Origin: Thiofilum flexile DSM 14609
GTDB lineage: Bacteria; Pseudomonadota; Gammaproteobacteria; Thiotrichales; Thiotrichaceae
DNA: 64,000 nucleotides
NCBI RefSeq assembly: GCF_000380185.1
Contig: NZ_KB904746.1
Coordinates: 1-64,000, forward strand
Direction of reading: 5' to 3'
This document shows, one piece after another, positions 25,425-33,196 of the stretch. The notes beneath the pieces are model-generated. The model ran no database searches, was not told the DNA's origin, and saw nothing but the letters and a program-made list of their open reading frames with translations. Positions within the stretch are counted from its first letter, which is position 1, and each line of letters starts with the position of its first letter. The translations under genes and the position numbers were made by a program.

Positions 25425-25440
25425 ACACATTCTATAGTGT
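25425..25440 (+). promoter_or_regulatory. NrdR box 2 (proximal)
   Basis: ACACATTCTATAGTGT matches the 16-base NrdR consensus acaCwATATaTwGtgt at 14 positions, with the ACAC/GTGT flanks intact. It lies 88 bases upstream of the nrdA start. Confidence 0.8.
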
Positions 25441-25528
25441 TCTGTAATTAAAGTCGCATTTGTCTTTCCATACATTATTTTCATGATTTATCACGCTGCT
25501 CCAGCAGAGTGCTAGAGGATTTTTACGC

Positions 25529-28500
25529 ATGTCAACAACACACATCACGGATAAAGAGTCTAGTCCTACTATCCAAGCCCCTGCATTACAACACCCTGAA
25601 TGGCGCGTAATTCGTCGCACGGGCGAAGTGACTCAATTTGATGCGCGTAAAATTTATGTCGCTATGACCAAAGCCTTTTTAGATGTAGAAGGTAGTTCCG
25701 CCTCTGGCTCGGCCCGGATTCATGATGTTGTCACCAGTCTTACTGAAAGAGTGATCGAACAATTAAATCGTCGCACGGCTGAGGGTGCGAATATCCACAT
25801 TGAAGAAATTCAAGATCAAGTCGAACTCGCCATGATGCGAGCGGGTGAGCATAAAGTAGCGCGGAGCTATGTGTTATATCGCGAAGATCGCGCCCGTCTA
25901 CGTGCCGAAAAAGAAGCCAAAACCCGCAAAGGTAAGAAAAAAACCGAAACCACCATTAAAGTTAAATATGCCAATGGTGAGCTACGCCCCCTTGATGAAG
26001 ACCGAATGAAACGCCTGATTGCGGAAGCCGTCGCCGGTTTAGAAGGGGTTGATGCGGAGCAGGTGTATAAAGACGCGCTGCGTAATTTATACGATGGCAT
26101 TACTGAAAAAGAAGTGGCAACTGCGCTCATTATCAGTACCCGTATTTTAATTGATCGTGACCCCAATTATTCCTATGTAGCCTCGCGCATGTTGCTTGAT
26201 ACCTTACGTCGTGAGGTACTCACGCTATTAGAAGGTACTCACACCGAAGCGACTCAAGTCGAAATGCAAGGCCTCTATGCTGAAACCCTACAAAAAGCAC
26301 TGCGTAAAGGGGTGGAGGTCAAACTGCTCAGTGATGAATTGTTGCGCTATGACTTGAACGCATTAGGTGCTGCCATTAAACCTGAGCGCGATTTGCAATT
26401 TACCTATTTAGGTTTGCAGACGCTGTATGATCGCTATTTCCTGCATCACAATGGGGTACGCTTTGAATTACCACAAGTATTCTTTATGCGGGTGGCCATG
26501 GGTCTTGCGATTAATGAAGTCGACCGTGAAGCGCGTACTATTGAATTTTATAACCTGCTCTCTAGTTTTGACTTTATGAGCAGCACCCCTACTCTGTTTA
26601 ACTCTGGCACGCTACGCCCACAATTATCCTCTTGTTATTTAACAACTGTAGGGGATGACTTAGATGGTATCTATAATGCGATTAAAGATAATGCCCTACT
26701 CTCCAAATATGCCGGTGGCCTAGGTAATGACTGGACGCAAGTACGCGGTATGGGAGCACACATTCACGGCACCAATGGCAAATCGCAAGGTGTGGTTCCC
26801 TTCCTGAAAGTAGCCAATGATACTGCAGTAGCTGTCAATCAATGTTTTGCTCCTGAAACCCCATTATTTACAGCCAATGGCATTAAACCTATTAAAGAAA
26901 TCAAAACAGGTGATTTAGTACTAGGTATTAGTGGTACTTACCGCGAAGTGAAGCAAACCATGGTGTATAACCAAACGGATGCTATGGTTGCCGTGGATAT
27001 TAAACACTCCATCGCTCCGGTGCGTGTGACGGCAGGACACCCTATGTATGCCATTCAAGGCATTCCTTTAGGACAAGCGAATGAGCGCACTGCTGAATGG
27101 TTAGCTAAAGGCAAAGTCGCTCCGCAATGGGTAGAGGCGGGTCAACTACAAAAAGGTGATTTTGTTGCCCAAGTTATCCCGACTGAAACCGTCATGGTCG
27201 CGGGCTTCTTCGAAGACGATGCTCGTTTATATGGTATTTTACTCGGTGATGGTCATCTCTCTAAAGAGGGTACACAGTGGGGTGTTTCAGGTAATCCACA
27301 ACAGGATACCCACCTTGAGTTTGTGCGTGCCTATCTCAGTGAAAGAGGTATTCACTCATGGGAAACCACACGTGGCGAAACCTATCTACAAATTCACTGG
27401 GCTAGCGGACGTGGTGCGCTACGGGATGGCAGCACCGGACGTATTGTAGGCGCAGGGGCTGCTACTCTGCCCTTTACTTATGACGACTTATACAATAGCA
27501 AAGGCGAAAAACGCATTGCGCGGCGCTTTAGCCACTTACCCAAAAATCAAACGCTTGCTCTCTTACAAGGCTTGCTTGAAACGGATGGTGGTATTAGTCG
27601 CGGCAAAGAAATTTATTTTACGAGTACCTCTCAAGAGCTAGCTGAGGGTGTGCGTTATCAATGTTTACGTCTAGGCGTTCCTACCGCAGGACAATATCGT
27701 GAGCGGGATAATAGCCATAGCGCTACACGCTCTGACGGCTCTAGCATCCAATTCCAAGGTATTACTAAAACCTACGATATTCGCATTCCAGCACTTGCCC
27801 CTTTGGCTGAACGAGTCAATTGCCAACCTTTAACTAAGCAAAACTGGTTTACCTATAATGGTTGCGTCTATAGCCGAGTACGTAGTGTAGAAGCTATCGA
27901 AGCCGTACCGTTTGTATTTGACCTCATTGTTGAAGGTGATGAGTCATACATGACTACCTCCGGCCTGAACCACAATGGTGGAAAAAGGAAGGGGGCGGTC
28001 TGTGCTTACTTAGAAACCTGGCATATTGATATTGAAGACTTTTTAGAGCTGCGCAAAAACACGGGGGATGAGCGCCGCCGTACTCATGATATGAATACCG
28101 CGAATTGGATTCCCGATTTGTTTATGAAACGGGTTGCGGCTGATCAAGAGTGGACACTTTTCTCACCAGATGAGGTTCCTGATCTACATGATCTGACCGG
28201 TAAAGCCTTTGAAGCGCGTTATACCGAGTATGAAGCGAAAGCGGCACGTGGTGAAATTAAACTACACCGGAAACTACCTGCTCAACAATTATGGCGCAAA
28301 ATGCTAGGGATGCTGTTTGAAACAGGTCATCCTTGGATTACCTTCAAAGACCCTAGCAATATTCGTTATAGCAACCAGCATGTGGGTGTGGTGCACTCTA
28401 GTAATCTTTGCACTGAAATCGCCTTACACACTACCGATGCAGAAATTGCCGTTTGCTTTCCAGCGGGCACACAAATTCTAACTCGTGAGGGTCAACGTGC

Positions 28501-30682
28501 TATTGAAGACTGTGATGGTCGCGAGGTATTAGTACCTTTCTCTGAAAGCTTACAACAGCAAACTCGTTTCCTACCTGCTCGCTTAGTTTTACAAGGCGAG
28601 AAACCTGTTTATGAATTAACTACCAAAAATGGTTTAACCATTGAAGCAACAGAGGATCACCCTTTCTTAGTTCAAAATCCGGTTGATCGTGATAAACCTA
28701 AGACCTATCAATGGAAAAAGCTCAAAGAATTAACAGCGGGTGATTTTATTGCCACACCTTTGACTGAAAATATTTATCCTGAGTTAGGACAACAAGATAC
28801 CGACTTTACTGCTGCGGGTTGGATGCTAGGTGATGGCTGGATGTCTAGTAGCTATGGAGCCTGTTTTGGTCCACACGAGCAATATGCACAAGACTTTGTC
28901 TTACCTATTTTGAATAAGTGGCATCAAAACTCTGAATTAGGCCATAACACGCCCCATCACTATGCCCCTGCCCCTTACACACAACCTAATGGGGTCGTTA
29001 ATTGGCATACGCAACGCGCTGGTTTTATTCGCTATGTCGAAGAGCGCTTTGGTTTTAAAACAGCGACTGGCCCCGAAAAGCGTATAGGCCAACCCATTTG
29101 GCAAGCCAAGCCGGAACAAATCGCCAGTTTCTTATCGGGCTTATTCTCTGCTGATGGTTGTGTAATGGAGGATGCTCGTCGTACTAAAGGTGGTATTACG
29201 GTTTCCCTATCCTCTGCCAGTATTGAGCTGTTACGGGATGTGCAGTTACTGCTCAAACCTTTTGGGGTACATGGTCGCATTCGTGGTGGTCAAGTGAGCG
29301 GGCGTGAGGGTCGTTGGCAGGGTCAATTAGAAGTCAAAGGTGGAGCCTCCATAGTAAACTTTGCCGAGTTAATTGGTTTTAATTTAAGCCCAGTTAAACA
29401 TGAAAAACTTCATAATTACCTTGCTAAACTAACCACCAAACCCGCACTACAACATAGTGCTGTAGTTAGTATTATGCCCAAAGGTATTAAACCTGTTTAT
29501 GACTTAGCATTAACCGAAGATCATAGCTTTATTGCCAATGGCTTAGTGGTACATAACTGCAATCTTGGCTCCGTGAATCTACCCGCCCATACTAGCAATG
29601 GTAAACTCGACCTCGAAAAACTAGAGCGCACCATTACTACCGCCATGCGTATGCTGGATAATGTGATTGACTATAACTACTACAGCGTTCCTCAAGCGCG
29701 GCGCTCTAACCTTAAACATCGTCCCGTCGGTTTAGGGATCATGGGTTTCCAAGACGCTTTGTATGAAATGAATATGGCGTATAGCTCCACCGAAGCGCTG
29801 GAATTTGCCGATCGTAGTATGGAGGCGGTGTCTTATTTTGCCATTCGTGCCTCTAGCCAATTAGCAGCAGAACGGGGCAAATATGCTACCTATCAAGGCT
29901 CGCTCTGGAGTCGCGGGATTCTCCCCATTGACTCACTCGATTTACTCGCTGAAGAGCGTGGTGAGTATTTTAGTGTGGATAAAACACAAACCTTAGATTG
30001 GGATGGTTTACGTCAACTCATCAAAACCCAAGGGATGCGTAATTCCAATGTGATGGCTATCGCACCGACGGCGACCATTTCTAATATTTGTGGTGTATCG
30101 CAATCGATTGAGCCTACCTATCAAAACCTCTTTGTGAAATCGAATCTATCAGGTGAGTTTACGGTCATTAACCCCTATCTCGTGAAAGACCTGAAAGCGA
30201 TGAGCATGTGGGATGAGGTGATGATGAATGATCTCAAGTATTTTGATGGTTCGGTGCAACGCCTAGATCGTGTACCGGAAGCCTTTAAAGCGAAATATGC
30301 CACGGCGTTTGAAATGGATGCACGTTGGTTAGTGGAGGCTGCCAGTCGCCGTCAAAAATGGATTGATCAAGGCCAGTCATTGAACCTGTATATGGCTGAA
30401 CCTAATGGTCAGAAGCTTGATAATCTGTATAAACTGGCTTGGGTACGGGGTTTAAAAACGACCTATTACTTACGTACTTTAGGCGCTACGGGTGCAGAGA
30501 AGACCGGATCAGATGATATGCCTAGTGCAAAAGCAACCAGTAGTGCGCCTAGCAGCTCTAGCCTTCCGGCCTCCTCTGGAAAGCCTAACCTGCACTTAGT
30601 GTCGAAGAATCTAATCTCGGTAGGCTCAGAGGCTCCTAGCGCCTGCTCGCTGCTTGATCCAGATTGTGAAGCTTGTCAGTAA
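25529..30682 (+). CDS. nrdA: class Ia ribonucleoside-diphosphate reductase alpha subunit with two inteins
   Basis: The 1717-codon gene encodes a 971-residue reductase interrupted by inteins at 439-816 and 976-1343. Before the first intein are two ATP-cone domains (about 24-115 and 140-235) and the start of the catalytic barrel with the substrate-site Cys in LSSCYLTT. Between the inteins are VNQ|GGKRKGAVCAYLETWH and NLCTEIAL (active-site Asn, Cys, Glu). After the second are CNLGSVNL with the partner redox Cys, PTATISNICG and a C-terminal DCEAC relay pair. Without inteins it matches Pseudomonas-type NrdA in length. It makes deoxyribonucleotides with NrdB. NrdR boxes lie upstream and a hairpin follows. 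Confidence 0.96.
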   Translation: MSTTHITDKESSPTIQAPALQHPEWRVIRRTGEVTQFDARKIYVAMTKAFLDVEGSSASGSARIHDVVTSLTERVIEQLNRRTAEGANIHIEEIQDQVELAMMRAGEHKVARSYVLYREDRARLRAEKEAKTRKGKKKTETTIKVKYANGELRPLDEDRMKRLIAEAVAGLEGVDAEQVYKDALRNLYDGITEKEVATALIISTRILIDRDPNYSYVASRMLLDTLRREVLTLLEGTHTEATQVEMQGLYAETLQKALRKGVEVKLLSDELLRYDLNALGAAIKPERDLQFTYLGLQTLYDRYFLHHNGVRFELPQVFFMRVAMGLAINEVDREARTIEFYNLLSSFDFMSSTPTLFNSGTLRPQLSSCYLTTVGDDLDGIYNAIKDNALLSKYAGGLGNDWTQVRGMGAHIHGTNGKSQGVVPFLKVANDTAVAVNQCFAPETPLFTANGIKPIKEIKTGDLVLGISGTYREVKQTMVYNQTDAMVAVDIKHSIAPVRVTAGHPMYAIQGIPLGQANERTAEWLAKGKVAPQWVEAGQLQKGDFVAQVIPTETVMVAGFFEDDARLYGILLGDGHLSKEGTQWGVSGNPQQDTHLEFVRAYLSERGIHSWETTRGETYLQIHWASGRGALRDGSTGRIVGAGAATLPFTYDDLYNSKGEKRIARRFSHLPKNQTLALLQGLLETDGGISRGKEIYFTSTSQELAEGVRYQCLRLGVPTAGQYRERDNSHSATRSDGSSIQFQGITKTYDIRIPALAPLAERVNCQPLTKQNWFTYNGCVYSRVRSVEAIEAVPFVFDLIVEGDESYMTTSGLNHNGGKRKGAVCAYLETWHIDIEDFLELRKNTGDERRRTHDMNTANWIPDLFMKRVAADQEWTLFSPDEVPDLHDLTGKAFEARYTEYEAKAARGEIKLHRKLPAQQLWRKMLGMLFETGHPWITFKDPSNIRYSNQHVGVVHSSNLCTEIALHTTDAEIAVCFPAGTQILTREGQRAIEDCDGREVLVPFSESLQQQTRFLPARLVLQGEKPVYELTTKNGLTIEATEDHPFLVQNPVDRDKPKTYQWKKLKELTAGDFIATPLTENIYPELGQQDTDFTAAGWMLGDGWMSSSYGACFGPHEQYAQDFVLPILNKWHQNSELGHNTPHHYAPAPYTQPNGVVNWHTQRAGFIRYVEERFGFKTATGPEKRIGQPIWQAKPEQIASFLSGLFSADGCVMEDARRTKGGITVSLSSASIELLRDVQLLLKPFGVHGRIRGGQVSGREGRWQGQLEVKGGASIVNFAELIGFNLSPVKHEKLHNYLAKLTTKPALQHSAVVSIMPKGIKPVYDLALTEDHSFIANGLVVHNCNLGSVNLPAHTSNGKLDLEKLERTITTAMRMLDNVIDYNYYSVPQARRSNLKHRPVGLGIMGFQDALYEMNMAYSSTEALEFADRSMEAVSYFAIRASSQLAAERGKYATYQGSLWSRGILPIDSLDLLAEERGEYFSVDKTQTLDWDGLRQLIKTQGMRNSNVMAIAPTATISNICGVSQSIEPTYQNLFVKSNLSGEFTVINPYLVKDLKAMSMWDEVMMNDLKYFDGSVQRLDRVPEAFKAKYATAFEMDARWLVEAASRRQKWIDQGQSLNLYMAEPNGQKLDNLYKLAWVRGLKTTYYLRTLGATGAEKTGSDDMPSAKATSSAPSSSSLPASSGKPNLHLVSKNLISVGSEAPSACSLLDPDCEACQ
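26843..27976 (+). mobile_element. NrdA intein 1 with LAGLIDADG homing endonuclease (Gly at +1)
   Basis: The insert of 378 residues begins CFAPETPLFTANG and ends with block G SGLNHN. It contains the block B-type AGHPMYAI with His, and two LAGLIDADG motifs: LYGILLGDGHL (about residue 566 of the precursor) and LLQGLLETDGG (about 685). It splits the conserved host sequence VNQ-GGKRKG. Cys1, penultimate His and terminal Asn are all present, but the first residue after the intein is Gly, not Ser, Thr or Cys. Splicing by the standard branched-ester route should not be possible with Gly at that place. Confidence 0.92.
28454..29557 (+). mobile_element. NrdA intein 2 with LAGLIDADG homing endonuclease
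   Basis: The 368-residue insert begins CFPAGTQILTREG and ends FIANGLVVHN, followed by Cys. Block B appears as TEDHPFLV. Endonuclease motifs are WMLGDGWM (about residue 1100) and FLSGLFSADGCV (about 1205). All standard splicing residues are present. The +1 Cys is the first residue of the host motif CNLGSVNL, the redox Cys of the active site, so the intein uses the reductase's own catalytic Cys as splicing nucleophile. Confidence 0.95.
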
Positions 30683-30706
30683 GCAATTTTTACCAAATAG
30701 TGAAGG

Positions 30707-30736
30707 TTAAGAGCTAGATTAGCTCTTAATCTTTTC
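30707..30736 (+). terminator. hairpin between nrdA and nrdB
   Basis: Stem TTAAGAGCT / AGCTCTTAA with a five-base loop is followed by TCTTTTC. It lies 25 bases past the nrdA stop and 65 bases before the nrdB start, so nrdB may have its own promoter or depend on read-through. Confidence 0.7.
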
Positions 30737-30800
30737 AATTCATGCCTGTTCAAAAGCCCCTACAATTTAGTTGGCATTCAGGTATTGGGAGAGTACAATC

Positions 30801-32945
30801 ATGACCCTAAATTGGGATGACCCACTGGCTACTGCACCAAAAGGTGCCAAAGTAGCCGATAAAACAGTTTCTAAACCCACCCAAGAGGTATGGTCGCATG
30901 AGCAGCGCGAGAGCCAAACTAGCGTTAAGCCGTCAGTTGCGCCAACGCCGTCGTCAAGCACGTCGGTAAGCCAAACCCCGGCGTACTGTGATCAGACGCC
31001 GGTTGAGTTTACCCCGATGCAACCCATTAACCCCGAAGACAAACGGGTGATTAATGGGATGGGCGATATTAATCAGCTTGCGCCGTTTAAATACCCTTGG
31101 GCTTGGGAATTTTTCCTCAATGCCAATAAAAATCATTGGACACCGCTCGACATTAATATGGCGCAGGATGTGCATGACTATCATCACAACCTCAAACCCT
31201 CCGAGCGCCATGTGTATGAAAATGTCCTCGCCTATCTCACCACCTCCGATATTTTAGCTATGCGTAATATTGGGCTGGCGGTGATGGAAAAAATGACCGC
31301 CCCCGAATTGCAAATCTATCAAGCTCGGCAAGTATACGAAGAGGCGTTGCATTGTTTTAAAGAAGGCACTGAAGTACTAACCCCACAGGGCTGGGTCGAT
31401 TTTCGTAATCTAGTGGAGGGGCAAACTGTCGCGCAATATTGCGCAGACGGTACGATTGAGTTTATCCAGCCACTCGGTATCACGCGTGATTATTTTGAAG
31501 GGGATTTAATTCGTTTTAGTTCTAGCGTCTATGAATCTATTGTCACGCCAAATCATCGCTGTGTTGCGCTTGATATACGCAATGATAATAAACTAGTGAT
31601 TCAAACCGCTGATAAAATTAGTGTTCATAATAAAAATATTCCGGTAGCGGGCAAATTAAATAATCCCCAAAGTATTACTCAACTATCTTGGTTAGAGCGT
31701 TTAGCTATTGCTTATCAAGCGGATGGCACCCTAATCAATAGCCATAGCAATGACTTTACCGGTACAGGCTATCGTTTCCATTTCAAACGTATTGATAAAA
31801 TTGAACGTTTAGAAACCATCTTAAATCACTTAGATATTAAGTATTCAAAATATACCTGTGCAGATGAAAGTACTCGCTTTGATATTCCCAAACAAAATCT
31901 TGAATTAGTAAAAGACTTCTCATGGGTTTCGTTCAAAACCATATCTTATGAGTGGATTCGTGAGTTTATCGACGAACTTATGAATTGGGATGGCAGCCGT
32001 TCGAGTGATATGTTGCGTTATGTAACAACCAATCAGAGTTGCTATGATGTGGTTATGGCGTTGGGCGTTATGGCTAATTACCGTTGTGGGGTACATAAAG
32101 CTAAAACCTCCGCCGGTAATATGGCATGGACGATTAATTTTGTAGACCGCTCTTATGTGAGTGGGCGCACGATTGAAAAAACGACCGAAGCCTATTGTGG
32201 TTATGTTTATAGTGTGGGTGTACCGAGCACTATGCTAGTAGTGCGCTATAACGATAAAGTCACCGTGTCGGGCAATACTTGGACCTATCAACACTGCATT
32301 GAAACTATCGGTCTGGATCAAGGCGAAATTTATAATCGCTATCGAGTCGTCCCTGAAATTAATGCCAAAATTCAAATTGCGAATCGGCGTTTAAATGCGG
32401 TGATGCGTTCTGATTTAAATTTAAGAAACGCGGATGATTTACATCAATTCGTGTTGTCTTATGTATTTTTCTCCGGTGTATTTGAAGGCTGTTGGTTTTA
32501 TAATGGCTTTTCGCCGGTTTTTGCCTTGCAGCGCCGTGGTTTAATGAAAGGTACTGCGGAGCAATTGCAATATATTATGCGCGATGAAGTATTGCATTGT
32601 TCCTTTGGTATTCGCGTGGCGCGGCAAATTATGCTGGAAGAAAATGTGCAATTAGACCCTGCCGCTTTGCGGTATATGTGGGATGAGGCGGAAGCAGCAG
32701 AAGCAGGCTATGCTAATTTCTTATTACCGAATCCAATTTTGGGCTATTCCAAAGAGGATCACAGCGAGCAATTCCGCTTTACCGCTAATCGGCGGGCGCG
32801 TCAGTTAGGATTAGATGAACCATTTCCGGGGGCTAAGAATGCTTTGCCGTGGCTTGATGAGCAATCGAATATGCGTAAGGAAAAGAACTTCTTTGAAACT
32901 CGCGTGACCGAATATCAAACAGGTGGCGCGTTAAAGTGGGATTAA
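30801..32945 (+). CDS. nrdB: class Ia ribonucleoside-diphosphate reductase beta subunit with one intein
   Basis: From ATG 30801, preceded by GGGAGAG, the precursor has 714 residues, of which 308 are an intein, leaving a 406-residue NrdB of Pseudomonas type. The di-iron and radical residues are visible: EEALH (Glu and His ligands), then after the intein TWTYQH with the probable radical Tyr, FEGCWFYNGF and RDEVLHCSFG with the other ligands. The N-terminal 65 residues are a low-complexity Thr/Ser/Pro extension. The protein forms the diferric-tyrosyl cofactor that activates NrdA. A terminator follows. Confidence 0.95.
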   Translation: MTLNWDDPLATAPKGAKVADKTVSKPTQEVWSHEQRESQTSVKPSVAPTPSSSTSVSQTPAYCDQTPVEFTPMQPINPEDKRVINGMGDINQLAPFKYPWAWEFFLNANKNHWTPLDINMAQDVHDYHHNLKPSERHVYENVLAYLTTSDILAMRNIGLAVMEKMTAPELQIYQARQVYEEALHCFKEGTEVLTPQGWVDFRNLVEGQTVAQYCADGTIEFIQPLGITRDYFEGDLIRFSSSVYESIVTPNHRCVALDIRNDNKLVIQTADKISVHNKNIPVAGKLNNPQSITQLSWLERLAIAYQADGTLINSHSNDFTGTGYRFHFKRIDKIERLETILNHLDIKYSKYTCADESTRFDIPKQNLELVKDFSWVSFKTISYEWIREFIDELMNWDGSRSSDMLRYVTTNQSCYDVVMALGVMANYRCGVHKAKTSAGNMAWTINFVDRSYVSGRTIEKTTEAYCGYVYSVGVPSTMLVVRYNDKVTVSGNTWTYQHCIETIGLDQGEIYNRYRVVPEINAKIQIANRRLNAVMRSDLNLRNADDLHQFVLSYVFFSGVFEGCWFYNGFSPVFALQRRGLMKGTAEQLQYIMRDEVLHCSFGIRVARQIMLEENVQLDPAALRYMWDEAEAAEAGYANFLLPNPILGYSKEDHSEQFRFTANRRARQLGLDEPFPGAKNALPWLDEQSNMRKEKNFFETRVTEYQTGGALKWD
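31353..32276 (+). mobile_element. NrdB intein between the iron ligand and the radical Tyr
   Basis: The 308-residue insert begins CFKEGTEVLTPQG and ends VTVSGN, followed by Thr. Block B is present as VTPNHRCVA. Endonuclease-like motifs are LAIAYQADGTL and FIDELMNWDGS, both carrying the acidic residue. The penultimate residue is Gly instead of the usual His. The host context is YEEALH-TWTYQH, so the insertion point is directly after the iron-ligand His and four residues before the Tyr that carries the radical. Confidence 0.93.
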
Positions 32946-32960
32946 CTTAAAATCCCCGCA

Positions 32961-32992
32961 ATAAAAGGCTAGTTTTAAACTGGCCTTTTTTA
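32961..32992 (+). terminator. terminator of nrdB
   Basis: An interrupted stem AAAAGGCTAGTTT / AAACTGGCCTTTT ends in six T residues. It lies 16 bases past the nrdB stop. Confidence 0.85.
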
Positions 32993-33027
32993 TTGCTTAT
33001 TAGAAAATCTTAATTGCCGCTTATATT

Positions 33028-33051
33028 AAAAAAGTAAAATTTTACTTTTTT
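33028..33051. promoter_or_regulatory. 24-bp perfect palindrome upstream of paralogue 1
   Basis: The half-site AAAAAAGTAAAA is followed directly by its reverse complement. The same palindrome occurs before paralogues 2 and 3, its centre about 157 bases from each start codon. A second shared palindrome CCATTAATGG follows at 33066-33075. An operator or curved-DNA element is likely. Confidence 0.8.
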
Positions 33052-33196
33052 GACACGCTGTTTTTCCATTAATGGCATTAACATTGCCTCCTATCCTCTC
33101 GCCGTTGCACATCCCCATAGCTTCCTTTATTAATTTGTTATTAAAAATACTATTACCCATACGGTACTTAATTTAGCACAATAAGGAAGACCCTTT

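Larger units (their letters stand above)
25198..25528. promoter_or_regulatory. nrdA promoter region
   Basis: The 331 bases separate the divergent membrane-protein gene and nrdA. The right part holds two NrdR boxes. AGAGGA precedes the nrdA ATG by nine bases. The stretch 25330-25395 contains the repeats CCTTGAGCCAATG and CTAGGGCAAACCCTAGG, the latter partly palindromic. No gene was found. Confidence 0.6.
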
